Origin: Sphingosinicella sp.
Lineage (GTDB): Bacteria > Pseudomonadota > Alphaproteobacteria > Sphingomonadales > Sphingomonadaceae
Direction: 5' to 3'
Length of the DNA: 51,316 bases
Assembly: GCF_013911755.1 (NCBI RefSeq)
Contig: NZ_JACESP010000026.1
Span: forward strand, 1-51,316
The notes beneath the pieces were generated by a model. It worked only from the letters and a program-made list of their open reading frames with translations, had not been told where the DNA came from and searched no databases. The translations under genes were made by a program, and so were the position numbers. Below, piece by piece: positions 37,261-45,913 of the stretch; position 1 is the stretch's first letter, and each line of letters opens with the position of its first letter.

Positions 37261-37809
37261 TTACAGCTTGGGCGCGATCACCATCAGCATCTGGCGGCCT
37301 TCGAGCTTCGGATGCTGCTCGACCTTTGCGTATTCGGCCGCATCCAGCTGCACGCGCTCAAGCAGCTTCATGCCGAGCTGGAGGTGCGACATCTCGCGGC
37401 CGCGGAAACGCAGCGTCATCTTGACCTTGTCGCCTTCCTCGATGAAGCGCTGAACGGCCTTCATCTTGGTTTCGTAATCGTGGTCGTCGATGTTCGGACG
37501 CATCTTGATCTCCTTGATCTCCTGCGTCTTCTGGTTCTTGCGGGCGGCGTTCGCCTTTTTTTGCGCCTCGTACTTGTACTTGCCGACGTCGAGGAACTTG
37601 GCGACGGGCGGATCGGCATTGGGCGAGACCTCGACGAGGTCGAGGCCGACTTCGGCTGCCGCTTCAATCGCTTCTGCTGTGAGCATCACACCGAGGTTTT
37701 CACCTTCGTGATCGATGACACGGACTTTCGGGGACTGGATGAACTCGTTGTAGCGAGGGCCCGAAAAGTTTTGCGGCACCGGGGGGCGCCGGGTCAGAGG
37801 CGGTCGAAT
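37261..37809 (-). CDS. infC: Translation initiation factor IF-3 with AUU start
   Basis: IF-3 binds the 30S subunit and proofreads initiator tRNA and start codon. The body is standard: [63 protein letters not shown], then the C-terminal [13 protein letters not shown] domain. The usual automatic start would be a GTG at 37779, which has no ribosome site. In frame ten codons upstream is ATT at 37809, with GGAG eight bases before it, giving 182 residues beginning [10 protein letters not shown]. Many bacteria start infC with AUU so that IF-3 represses its own translation; this fits here. It follows thrS and a tauE gene on the same strand. Confidence 0.93.
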   Translation of the reverse strand: MRPPLTRRPPVPQNFSGPRYNEFIQSPKVRVIDHEGENLGVMLTAEAIEAAAEVGLDLVEVSPNADPPVAKFLDVGKYKYEAQKKANAARKNQKTQEIKEIKMRPNIDDHDYETKMKAVQRFIEEGDKVKMTLRFRGREMSHLQLGMKLLERVQLDAAEYAKVEQHPKLEGRQMLMVIAPKL

Positions 37810-37823
37810 AGCAGTTTCTCCAT
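37794..37823 (-). CDS. Nine-codon mini-ORF overlapping the infC start (MEKLLFDRL)
   Basis: ATG at 37823 opens a nine-residue frame that contains the infC ribosome site and runs out of frame across the AUU start, ending with TGA. It may be chance. If translated it would compete with or couple to infC initiation. No ribosome site of its own is obvious. Confidence 0.25.
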   Translation of the reverse strand: MEKLLFDRL

Positions 37824-37919
37824 GAATCGTGGTTCAAGCGTGGCTATTTAGTGTGTTGCGCGCGTTAGCGAAAGGGGTAGCACTGCAACAGTCCCACACA
37901 AATTTAATCGGAAAGCCCG

Positions 37920-38672
37920 TCAGGCAAGCAGACGAAAAAGCGCCGAAGCCGCCGCGATTCCGAGAACCAGACCAACACCCGCTCGCCACAGCCGCACCGG
38001 AACGCGACCAAACAGCTGCCCGCCGAGCCAATTGCCCGCCAGCATCGGCAAAAACAATGCCGCTGAAAGCGCCAGCAGCGACGGAGTCGCAAGCCCGCGC
38101 AGTGCCGCCACAAGGCTGCCCATGATCGCGGTGGCGAAAAACACAAGGATCATGGACGCCCGCGAGGACCTGGGCGGCAGATTGCGGCGCATGTAATAAG
38201 GCACGACCGGCGGACCGGGCATACCCGCGAAGCCCGCGAGCAGACCGGCCGCGCTCCCCGTGAGCAGGGTTGCTATCCGGCTCGGCGCCCGGGCCGACGC
38301 CGACGCCGGCAGGGTGACGAGGACGAAGGCGCCGATGGCGATCACCGCGATGAGCAGCCGCGCCTGATCGGCCGGGATCATCGTCAGTGCGAGCAGCCCG
38401 AGGGGCGTCGTCGCGACCGCGGTGAGCGAGATCGGCAGAACGCTCTCCTTCTCGCTGTCCGCGATCACGCGGCGCAGGCCGACAGGGCCGATCAGCAATT
38501 GCAGCAGGATCGCCCCGACCACGGCCTGCTCAGGTGCGATTACGAGGCCGAGCAGCGGCACGAGAATGATCGCCATGCCGAACCCGGTAACGCCGCGCAC
38601 GAATGCGGCGCTGAAGGTCATCAAGACGGCAATGACAAAGCCTTCGGGCGACAGGCCGATTGCATCGAACAT
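37920..38672 (-). CDS. TauE/SafE (DUF81) family membrane transporter
   Basis: 250 residues with about eight hydrophobic helices in two halves, each with the family motif. The first is FVRGVTGFGMAIILVPLLGLVI and the second GFAGMPGPPVVPYYMRR, the GxxGxxGxP type loops typical of sulfite or sulfoacetate exporters. The substrate is unknown. It starts 18 bp after the thrS stop and ends 110 bp before infC, so it interrupts the common thrS-infC pairing. Confidence 0.88.
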   Translation of the reverse strand: MFDAIGLSPEGFVIAVLMTFSAAFVRGVTGFGMAIILVPLLGLVIAPEQAVVGAILLQLLIGPVGLRRVIADSEKESVLPISLTAVATTPLGLLALTMIPADQARLLIAVIAIGAFVLVTLPASASARAPSRIATLLTGSAAGLLAGFAGMPGPPVVPYYMRRNLPPRSSRASMILVFFATAIMGSLVAALRGLATPSLLALSAALFLPMLAGNWLGGQLFGRVPVRLWRAGVGLVLGIAAASALFRLLA

Positions 38673-38690
38673 CGCGCCCCGGCCGTGCCG

Positions 38691-40682
38691 CTAACGCAGG
38701 TCAGGCGGTGTCGCCTCGGCCTGCAGCCACGCAATGGCCTCTTCGAGTGGCATCACCTTCTGGCGCTCTTCTCCAAGCGTGCGGATGGCGACGGTGCCTT
38801 CCTCCGCCTCGCGCTTGCCGACGACGAGGAGGTGCGGGACCTTGGCGAGGCTGTGTTCGCGGACCTTGTAGTTGATCTTCTCGTTGCGCGCGTCCGCCTC
38901 TGCGCGCAGGCCGGCGGCGCGGAGCTTTTCGACCACATCGTGAGCATAGCCGTCCGCGTCGGACACGATCGTCGCGACGACCGCTTGCACGGGCGCGAGC
39001 CAGAGCGGGAACTTGCCCGCGTAATGCTCGATGAGGATGCCGATGAAGCGCTCGAACGAGCCGAGGATCGCGCGGTGCAGCATGATCGGGCGGTGGCGCT
39101 CGCCGTCCTCGCCCACGTAGCTCGCATCGAGCCGCTCGGGGAGTACGGTGTCGGTCTGGATCGTGCCGACCTGCCAGGTGCGGCCGATCGCGTCGGTCAG
39201 ATGGAACTCCAGCTTGGGCGCGTAGAAAGCGCCCTCGCCCGGAAGCTCTTCCCAGCCGAACTCCGCCGTGTTGCGCCCCGTGGCGGCGACGGCGTCGCGC
39301 ATCGACTGCTCGGACCAGTCCCACATCTCCTCGCTGCCGAAGCGCTTTTCGGGGCGGAGCGCGAGCTTGATCGCATATTTGTCGAAGCCGAGATCCTTGT
39401 AGACCGTGTCGAGCAGGTCGACGAACTTGGCGACCTCGCTGACGAGCTGATCGGCGCGCACGAAGATGTGCGCGTCGTCCTGCGTGAACTGGCGCACGCG
39501 CATGATGCCGTGCAGCGCGCCGTGCGGCTCGTTCCGGTGGCAGCAGCCGAACTCCGCCATGCGGATGGGAAGGTCGCGGTAGCTCTTGATGCCTTGGCGG
39601 AAGATCAGCACGTGCGCCGGGCAGTTCATCGGCTTCAGCGCCATCCAGTCCGCGTCCTGCGAGATCACCGGGCCTTCGTCCTCGGTGTTCGGCACCTCGT
39701 CGGGGATGACGAACATGTTCTCGCGGTACTTGCCCCAGTGGCCGGACTGCTCCCACTGGCGCGCGTCCATGATCTGCGGCGTTTTCACCTCTTCATAGCC
39801 ACCCGCGTCAAGCCGGCGGCGCATGTACGCCTCGAGCTGACGCCAGATGAGATAGCCCTTGGGATGCCAGAAGACGCTGCCGTGTGCCTCCTGCTGAAGG
39901 TGGAACAGGTCCATCTCCTGGCCCAGCTTGCGGTGGTCGCGCTTGCCCGCCTCCTCCAGCATGTGGAGGTGCGCATCGAGCTGCTTCTTGTTGAGCCACG
40001 CCGTGCCGTAGATGCGCGAGAGCATCGCGTTCTTCTGGTCGCCGCGCCAGTAGGCGCCCGAGACGCGGGTGAGCTTGAACGCCTGCGGGTCGAGCTTTCC
40101 GGTGGAAGCAAGATGCGGCCCCCGGCACATGTCGAACCACTTGTCGCCCGACCAGTAGACACTGATCTCGTCGCCCGCAGGCAGCTCCGCCGCCCACTGC
40201 GCCTTGAACGTCTCGCCCTGTTCGCGCCAGCGCGCGATCAGCGCGTCGCGATCCCACACCTCGCGGCGCAGCGGCTGGTCGGCGCGGATGATGCGGCGCA
40301 TCTCCTCCTCGATCGCCGGAAGGTCTTCCTCGGTGAAGGGCCGAACCGGCGCAAGGTCGTAATAGAAGCCGTCCTCGGTCGCCGGGCCGAAGGTGATCTG
40401 CGTGCCCGGGAACAGGTTCTGCACCGCCTCGGCGAGCACATGCGCGAAGTCATGCCGCACGAGTTCGAGCGCATCCGCCTCGTCCTTCGCCGTCACCAGC
40501 GCCAGCGCCGCGTCCTGCTCGATCGGCCGTTCGAGGTCGATCACCTCGCCGTTCACCTTCGCGGCGAGCGCAGCCTTCGCAAGCCCCGGGCCGATTGAAC
40601 GCGCCACATCGCCGCCCGTCGTACCGCGCGGCATCTCGCGCACGGAACCGTCAGGCAGGGTGAGGCGGATCATCTCGGACAT
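38691..40682 (-). CDS. thrS: Threonine-tRNA ligase
   Basis: Charges tRNA-Thr and edits mis-attached serine. 663 residues in the usual order: N-terminal TGS domain, the editing domain with [12 protein letters not shown], and the class II catalytic core. The core has motif 2 ([22 protein letters not shown]), zinc ligands from MNCPAHV and the DDAHIF histidine, and motif 3 in [15 protein letters not shown]. The anticodon-binding domain forms the last 100 residues. Upstream, a 112-bp gap separates it from a hypothetical gene on the same strand. No T-box or operator structure was recognised. Confidence 0.97.
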   Translation of the reverse strand: MSEMIRLTLPDGSVREMPRGTTGGDVARSIGPGLAKAALAAKVNGEVIDLERPIEQDAALALVTAKDEADALELVRHDFAHVLAEAVQNLFPGTQITFGPATEDGFYYDLAPVRPFTEEDLPAIEEEMRRIIRADQPLRREVWDRDALIARWREQGETFKAQWAAELPAGDEISVYWSGDKWFDMCRGPHLASTGKLDPQAFKLTRVSGAYWRGDQKNAMLSRIYGTAWLNKKQLDAHLHMLEEAGKRDHRKLGQEMDLFHLQQEAHGSVFWHPKGYLIWRQLEAYMRRRLDAGGYEEVKTPQIMDARQWEQSGHWGKYRENMFVIPDEVPNTEDEGPVISQDADWMALKPMNCPAHVLIFRQGIKSYRDLPIRMAEFGCCHRNEPHGALHGIMRVRQFTQDDAHIFVRADQLVSEVAKFVDLLDTVYKDLGFDKYAIKLALRPEKRFGSEEMWDWSEQSMRDAVAATGRNTAEFGWEELPGEGAFYAPKLEFHLTDAIGRTWQVGTIQTDTVLPERLDASYVGEDGERHRPIMLHRAILGSFERFIGILIEHYAGKFPLWLAPVQAVVATIVSDADGYAHDVVEKLRAAGLRAEADARNEKINYKVREHSLAKVPHLLVVGKREAEEGTVAIRTLGEERQKVMPLEEAIAWLQAEATPPDLR

Positions 40683-40794
40683 GGCTGTTTCTGGACTTTG
40701 CGTGATTGAACGACGCGGGCTTATGCCTTTTCAAAGGCCAGATAAGCAAGGCGCAAGAGCGCAGGAAAAAGGACGATAGCGATTCACGAGCGGG

Positions 40795-41691
40795 TCACTC
40801 CGCAGGACGTGTCGCCTGGGAAGGCACGGTTTCGGCAAGGAATTCCACGAGTGATGTCGTTACCGCAGATGTCGACTTTGTAAGTGCGTCGAACAAAGGC
40901 TTGCTGGACAACTCGAAATTTTCAATGCGCACCGTTGTGCCAGAGGAACGCAAGGCTTCATCAAAGAGCTGAACCTGCCGCTCCGAACCAGTGGTACTGG
41001 TCGTTGGCATCATAAGAAAGGCACCGGCATTGGGTGCGCCCGCGTGTTTGGCCGGAGAGAGATTTTCAGCAGCTTCGACGGCGCCGCATTTCTTACGGAT
41101 AAAATCTGATCGTTGTGCACGCGACGAATTGTTCTGCGCGGCAACATCGAGACACACGGGATCCAGAAGAACGACCGCTTTGATGGCCGTAAAATCGATC
41201 GGTCCATTCGAAAGATAAGAGGGGTCCGTGGCCAGCAACGCGGCAGGCATTGCATGTTCACGAAATCCCATCAGTACGATCCGCGATGTATCGAACCCAT
41301 ATTCCTTAGATTCTTCCAAAAAATCTCTGATCGAATCCAGCGTGATTTTAATTCTTTCCTGAACGGTCAACCGATCTTGATAGTAAACTCTAACGCTCGC
41401 CATAACATAGCCGTAACGAACAAAAATCGGAGGAATTCCGCCCATGGATATTATCAGTGGCGCATTTTTAGTATTTCCGGAATAATAGAAAACTATTCTT
41501 CCATCTTTTCTTTTTTTAAAATGAAATTCCTTGCTGTTAAATGGAAAATTTAGTTCTATATCTTGATAATAATAACCTTCGGGATAGTGTTCTCGGGAAA
41601 TTATAAAGCCTTTCGGAGAAGAGCTTTGCATTGCACAGGCCGATTTCACAGAAATCAACGACAGGAAAATTAAAACATACAGTAATTTCAT
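40795..41691 (-). CDS. Secreted alpha/beta-hydrolase-like protein lacking the nucleophile
   Basis: 298 residues. A signal peptide is clear (KLLYVLIFLSLISVKSACA, cleavage likely after ACA). The body follows the alpha/beta-hydrolase pattern: the LIISMGG oxyanion strand, GYVMASVRVYYQD, then RIVLMGFREHAMPAALLATD where active relatives have G-x-S-x-G. Here the serine position is arginine and the glycine after it histidine. The expected histidine near the C-terminus (LSSKPLFDAL region) is also not seen. It may be a pseudoenzyme or binding protein. The N-terminal two thirds are AT-rich, unlike thrS and the DUF898 gene around it, suggesting acquisition. Confidence 0.6.
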   Translation of the reverse strand: MKLLYVLIFLSLISVKSACAMQSSSPKGFIISREHYPEGYYYQDIELNFPFNSKEFHFKKRKDGRIVFYYSGNTKNAPLIISMGGIPPIFVRYGYVMASVRVYYQDRLTVQERIKITLDSIRDFLEESKEYGFDTSRIVLMGFREHAMPAALLATDPSYLSNGPIDFTAIKAVVLLDPVCLDVAAQNNSSRAQRSDFIRKKCGAVEAAENLSPAKHAGAPNAGAFLMMPTTSTTGSERQVQLFDEALRSSGTTVRIENFELSSKPLFDALTKSTSAVTTSLVEFLAETVPSQATRPAE

Positions 41692-41821
41692 GGAAAAATC
41701 TCTTTTGTGCGAATTATTTCCAATCATTGAAAATTCACAAATACATATCACAATACCTCCCTCTTGATAAGCTACGCCATTAGAGCGTATTGACCCCATT
41801 CGAGGCAGGGGGATTGTATTC

Positions 41822-42928
41822 ATGGACGACGCGACTCCGGATCATACGAGAATCGGCGACTTTTCTGACGGCTTTACTTTCCACGGCCGCTGGCAGGAAT
41901 TCCTGCCGATTGCGCTCACCAACCTGCTCCTCACCATTGTCACGCTCGGAATCTACCGATTCTGGGCGAAGACGCGGGAGCGCAAATATCTGTGGAGCCG
42001 CACGCAGTTCATCGACGAACGGTTAGAATGGGCGGGCACGGGCAGGGAGATGTTCATCGGCTTCCTGATCGTGATGGCGATCTTCGTGCCGATCCTGCTG
42101 TTCTTCCAGTTCGGCCTGCAGGCCCTGATCCTGCGCGGTCAGGGCGTGCTCGCGTCCGTTCTCGCCCTCGGGCTCTATCTGGCTCTCTTCTATCTCGCCG
42201 GCCTCGCCCTGTTCCGGGCGCTGCGCTACCGGCTGAGCCGCACCTATTGGCACGGCATCCGCGGCGGCAGCGATGACGGCGGCTGGAGCTATGCCGGTTC
42301 CGCCATGCTGAAATACATCATCGGGTTCGTGACGTTCGGTCTCCTCGTGCCGTGGGCGATGGTGAAGCTGTGGCGGGAACGCTGGGGCAAGATGAGCTTC
42401 GGCCCCCATGCGTTCGAAGCGGGCGACGGACCCGCCGTGCAAGGCCTGATGGGGCGCTATCTGCTGATCTATGCCACACCCGTGCTGTGGGGAATTCTCG
42501 TCTTCGCGCTCGGCATGGGCACGCTCTTCACGGCGGGCACGAATCCCGATCCGCGGGTCATGGCGGGCATGATGGGGACGTTCTTCATCGCCGTGATCGG
42601 CTTTTACGCCCTCTTCTCGCTCGTCAGCCTCGCTTACTACGCCGTGTTCATGCGCAAGGTGGTGGGAGAGATGACGCTCGGGAACCTCAGCTTCGCGTTC
42701 AACGCGCGCACGATGGACTGGGTGATGCTGATCCTTGGCAACATCGCGCTCGTGGTGTTCACGCTCGGCTTCGGCATCATGTACCTCGGCTATCGGCACT
42801 GGTCGTTCTACGTTCGGCACCTCGAAGTGCAGGGCGAAGTCGATCTGGCGGCGCTGACACAGTCCACCACGCGCATCAGAAGCGATGCGGAAGGGCTTGC
42901 GGACGCATTCGACATCGGCGCAATCTGA
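41822..42928 (+). CDS. DUF898 (YjgN-type) membrane protein
   Basis: 368 residues with about eight helices. The DUF898 opening FTFHGRWQEFLPIALTNLLLTIVTLGIYRFWAKTRERKYLWSRT is diagnostic, and is echoed later by YIIGFVTFGLLVPWAMVKLWRERW and again near the end (NIALVVFTLGFGIMYLGYRHW). Function is unknown; the gene is commonly followed by an M48 peptidase, as it is here after 6 bp. It starts a four-gene operon (DUF898, M48, hydrolase, TPR). Confidence 0.88.
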   Translation: MDDATPDHTRIGDFSDGFTFHGRWQEFLPIALTNLLLTIVTLGIYRFWAKTRERKYLWSRTQFIDERLEWAGTGREMFIGFLIVMAIFVPILLFFQFGLQALILRGQGVLASVLALGLYLALFYLAGLALFRALRYRLSRTYWHGIRGGSDDGGWSYAGSAMLKYIIGFVTFGLLVPWAMVKLWRERWGKMSFGPHAFEAGDGPAVQGLMGRYLLIYATPVLWGILVFALGMGTLFTAGTNPDPRVMAGMMGTFFIAVIGFYALFSLVSLAYYAVFMRKVVGEMTLGNLSFAFNARTMDWVMLILGNIALVVFTLGFGIMYLGYRHWSFYVRHLEVQGEVDLAALTQSTTRIRSDAEGLADAFDIGAI

Positions 42929-42934
42929 CGTCGG

Positions 42935-43978
42935 ATGACGAACGCTTGGTTGTATGATGGCGAATCCGCGCTGCGCCGGAGCGTAACGCTCGACGCCCGC
43001 GACGAAACGCTGGAAATCGCGGGGGAGGACGGCACCGTCCGCGTCGCCCCCGCCGATCTCGTCTTCATCGAAAGTCGCCCCGAAGAGCGGGTGTACGGGC
43101 GGAAGGATGTGCTCGGCTGGCGGCTCGGCGTTCCCGAACCTGTTGCCGACGAAATCGCCGCGCTGCTTCCGAACGCGGCGCACTACGGCGGCTGGATCGA
43201 CCGCATCGGCCTGTGGCGCGCGAGCGCCATCGGCCTTGCGGTATCGGCGGCGGTGCTGTTCGCGGTCTACCAGCTGCCGCACTGGCTGGCCCCGCTGGTG
43301 CCCGACCGCGTGATGAAGAGCTACGGCGATGCGATGGTCGGCGATTTCGGCGGCAAGTTCTGCGCAGGCCCGGGCGGACAGGCCGCGCTCGACGCGCTCA
43401 CCCGGCGGCTCGCGCCCGATGTGAAAGGCCTCAACGTGCGCGTCGTCGATCTGCCCATCGTCAACGCTGCCGCGCTTCCCGGCGGCAACATCGTGATTTT
43501 CAACGAGCTGCTGAAAGAGGCAAAGAGCCCCGAGGAATTCTCCGGCGTGCTCGCGCACGAAATCGCGCACATAGAGAACCGCGATGTCGCCGAGGCGATG
43601 GTGCGCGAGCTTGGCCTCGGCCTCGTGCTCACGACGCTCGGCGGCGATGTCGCGGGCAACGTCCACGGCCTGCTCTCGCTCAGCTACAGCCGCGACGCGG
43701 AGGGCGAAGCCGACGCCGAATCGATCGCGATGATGAACCGGGCGCACATATCGCCCGCGCCGACGGCAGGCTTCTTCGAACGGCTGGCGAAGGCCGAGGA
43801 TACGATCGGCGGCGCGGACATGCTCGTCTACCTCTCCTCGCATCCGATTTCGAAGGGGCGCGCCGCGACTTTCCGAAAGGGCGCCGCGAAAGGCGCGGCC
43901 TATACCCCAGCGCTTTCCCGCGACGAATGGGACGCGCTCGTCGATATCTGCCATAACGATCCCGACCGGCAAGACTGA
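42935..43978 (+). CDS. M48 family metallopeptidase
   Basis: 347 residues. An N-terminal soluble beta domain and a membrane helix at about residues 98-118 precede the peptidase domain. The zinc motif is H208-E-x-x-H212 (VLAHEIAHIENRD) with the third ligand in SRDAEGEADAESIAMM. Relatives (Ste24/HtpX/YfgC types) degrade misfolded envelope proteins. The pairing with DUF898 suggests they act together at the inner membrane; the substrate is unknown. The helix plus outward-facing peptidase points to periplasmic activity. Confidence 0.88.
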   Translation: MTNAWLYDGESALRRSVTLDARDETLEIAGEDGTVRVAPADLVFIESRPEERVYGRKDVLGWRLGVPEPVADEIAALLPNAAHYGGWIDRIGLWRASAIGLAVSAAVLFAVYQLPHWLAPLVPDRVMKSYGDAMVGDFGGKFCAGPGGQAALDALTRRLAPDVKGLNVRVVDLPIVNAAALPGGNIVIFNELLKEAKSPEEFSGVLAHEIAHIENRDVAEAMVRELGLGLVLTTLGGDVAGNVHGLLSLSYSRDAEGEADAESIAMMNRAHISPAPTAGFFERLAKAEDTIGGADMLVYLSSHPISKGRAATFRKGAAKGAAYTPALSRDEWDALVDICHNDPDRQD

Positions 43979-43991
43979 CGACAGGAGTTCC

Positions 43992-44714
43992 ATGCCCACG
44001 ATCACGTCGCGCGGCGGCATTCCCCTTGCCTATGCGCACCGCACGGGAACCGGCCCGACATTCGTGTTCCTGCCCGGCTACATGTCCGACATGGAGGGCA
44101 GCAAGGCGCTCGCCGTTGACGCGTGGTGCGCCGAAAACGGCCGTGCCTGCCTGCGGCTCGACTATTCGGGCTGCGGCGGGAGCGGTGGCGCCTTCAAGGA
44201 TGGCACGCTGACGCGCTGGCGCGATGACGTGCTCGACGTGATCGCGGCGGCGGCGCCAGAGGGTCCGCTGGTGCTGATCGGCTCATCGATGGGCGGCTGG
44301 CTGATGCTGCTCGTCGCGCTTGCCATCCCTGCGCGCGTCTCGGCGCTCGTCGGCATCGCCGCCGCGCCGGACTTCACCGACTGGGGCTTCACCGACACCC
44401 AGAAAGCCGCCTTCGCGCGCGGCGAGGACCTGGTGGAACCGTCCGCCTACTCGGACGAACCCTATGTCACCACCGCCGCCTTCTGGCGCTCGGGCGAAGC
44501 GAACCGCCTGCTGGATGCGCCGATCCCACTTACCTGCCCGGTGCGGCTGCTGCACGGGCAGGCCGACCCGGACGTGCCATGGTCCGTCTCGCTCCGGCTC
44601 GCCGAAGCGCTCGGTTCAGCCGACGTACAGACGCTGCTGGTGAAGGACGGCGACCACCGCCTTTCGCGGCCGCAGGACATCGCTCTGCTGCTGCGCGTGA
44701 TCGAGGATCTGTAG
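43992..44714 (+). CDS. Alpha/beta hydrolase
   Basis: 240 residues, soluble, no signal peptide. The nucleophile elbow is GSSMGGW with S99; the oxyanion region is FLPGYMSDMEGSKA. The acid (HGQADPDVPW) and histidine (KDGDHRLSRP) near the C-terminus complete the triad. This pattern resembles the BAAT/abhydrolase group related to palmitoyl-protein-thioesterase-like ABHD10. It lies 13 bp after the M48 gene and directly abuts the TPR gene. The substrate is unknown. Confidence 0.88.
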   Translation: MPTITSRGGIPLAYAHRTGTGPTFVFLPGYMSDMEGSKALAVDAWCAENGRACLRLDYSGCGGSGGAFKDGTLTRWRDDVLDVIAAAAPEGPLVLIGSSMGGWLMLLVALAIPARVSALVGIAAAPDFTDWGFTDTQKAAFARGEDLVEPSAYSDEPYVTTAAFWRSGEANRLLDAPIPLTCPVRLLHGQADPDVPWSVSLRLAEALGSADVQTLLVKDGDHRLSRPQDIALLLRVIEDL

Positions 44715-45470
44715 ATGCCGATGCTTGCCGCCCTGATGCTCATGCAGGTGGTCGCGCCGCTCCCCGGCCCCGCCGCCCCCGCCAGCGACCGCGCGCTCTA
44801 TGCGGACTGCGTGCGCGCCGCGAACGAGGGCGTTCCGGGCGCGATCGACGCGGCGACGCGCTGGCTGAACGCGAACGGCGGCGTGCCCGCGCGGCATTGC
44901 CTCGGCCTGTCCTACATGGGCGCGAACAAGCCTGCGGAAGCGGCGCGCGCCTTCGAGGATGCGGCGCGCATCGCCGAAGCAAAGGGCGACGCGTCCGCTG
45001 CGGACCTTTATGGGCAGGCGGGCAACGCGCTGCTGCTTGCCGAGCAATATGCGCGCGCCGAGGTGGTTCTCAGCAACGCGCTCGTGATCGCCGCGCGGCA
45101 GGGCGGCAAGCCGAAGGGCGAACTGCTGATCGACCGCGCCCGCGCCCGCGAGGCGCAGGGCAACAGCACCGGCGCCCGCGCCGATCTCGAACAGGCGGTC
45201 ACGCTCGCACCCGACGATGCGGCAGGCTGGCTGCTGCTCGGCGTGCTTGCACGGCGCGAGGAGCGACTGGCCGATGCTCGCCCGGCGCTGGCGAATGCGC
45301 TGAGGCTCGCACCCAACGACCCGGACGTGCAGGTGGAAGCCGGCAACATGGCGGCGATGGACGGCGACTATGCGAAGGCGCGCGCGCTCTGGAACGCCGC
45401 CGTAAGGGCCGGGCCAGATACGCCCGCCGGCAAGGCCGCCGACGCCGCGCTGCTCAGGAACCCTAAGTAG
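44715..45470 (+). CDS. Exported tetratricopeptide-repeat protein
   Basis: 251 residues with a short hydrophobic N-terminus (PMLAALMLMQVVAPLPGPAA) that could be a signal peptide, then about five TPR-like helical pairs. Clear ones are AARAFEDAARIAEAKGDAS, YGQAGNALLLAEQYARAE, ARADLEQAVTLAPDDAAGW and ARPALANALRLAPNDPDVQ. It probably acts as a protein-binding scaffold in the periplasm. The ATG follows the hydrolase stop immediately, so translation is probably coupled. It converges on the lipoprotein gene. Confidence 0.8.
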   Translation: MPMLAALMLMQVVAPLPGPAAPASDRALYADCVRAANEGVPGAIDAATRWLNANGGVPARHCLGLSYMGANKPAEAARAFEDAARIAEAKGDASAADLYGQAGNALLLAEQYARAEVVLSNALVIAARQGGKPKGELLIDRARAREAQGNSTGARADLEQAVTLAPDDAAGWLLLGVLARREERLADARPALANALRLAPNDPDVQVEAGNMAAMDGDYAKARALWNAAVRAGPDTPAGKAADAALLRNPK

Positions 45471-45472
45471 CC

Positions 45473-45859
45473 CTACTCGCCCTTCGGCGGCAGTTCCCAC
45501 GGCGTGAACGAGGACAGGCCGCAGCTTCCCGTCGTCATCTTCGTCGTCGTGTCGAACGTCGTGATGATGTCACCCCGGCAATATTGCGCGATCGATGAGC
45601 TGTGCTTGAACGCGTCGTGCTTCAGGCCCCGGCAGCTTTGCGGGAAGTCCATCCGGTACACGCGGCTGCCGCGCATGTGGAAGAAGGCGACATAATCGTT
45701 CACGGCTTCAACGCGATCGACATCGCGTTGCTGGATGCAGGTCACGGGTTCGCCGACGGCCTTGCCGGGAACGGCGGCAAGCGCCTCCTGACGTGCCGGG
45801 CCATCGTTCGCGGCGCACCCGGCGAGGGCGACCGCAGTGAGCAGAAACAGGCTACGCAT
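45473..45859 (-). CDS. Small predicted lipoprotein
   Basis: 128 residues. The lipobox VALAGC ends a short signal sequence (MRSLFLLTAVALAGC), so the mature protein would be lipid-anchored at the Cys. GGAG lies nine bases before the ATG at 45859, favouring this over an ATG five codons upstream. The mature part has four more cysteines (C in VTCIQQRD, SCRGLK, YCRGD, SCGLSS), likely forming two disulfides. It resembles uncharacterised sphingomonad proteins with DUF6491-like character, but I am not certain of that family. Confidence 0.7.
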   Translation of the reverse strand: MRSLFLLTAVALAGCAANDGPARQEALAAVPGKAVGEPVTCIQQRDVDRVEAVNDYVAFFHMRGSRVYRMDFPQSCRGLKHDAFKHSSSIAQYCRGDIITTFDTTTKMTTGSCGLSSFTPWELPPKGE

Positions 45860-45913
45860 GTGTTCGATCTCCACTGATCCCCGCCGAACAAATTTAGCAG
45901 AGCGCGAAGGGAT

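Noticed and set aside
38499-40598. A 699-codon open frame on the plus strand
   Set aside because: It is antisense to thrS, whose class II synthetase motifs are unmistakable; no domain was recognised in the shadow.
42023-44020. A 665-codon open frame on the minus strand
   Set aside because: Antisense to DUF898 and M48 genes, His/Arg/Glu-rich low-complexity content, no ribosome site.
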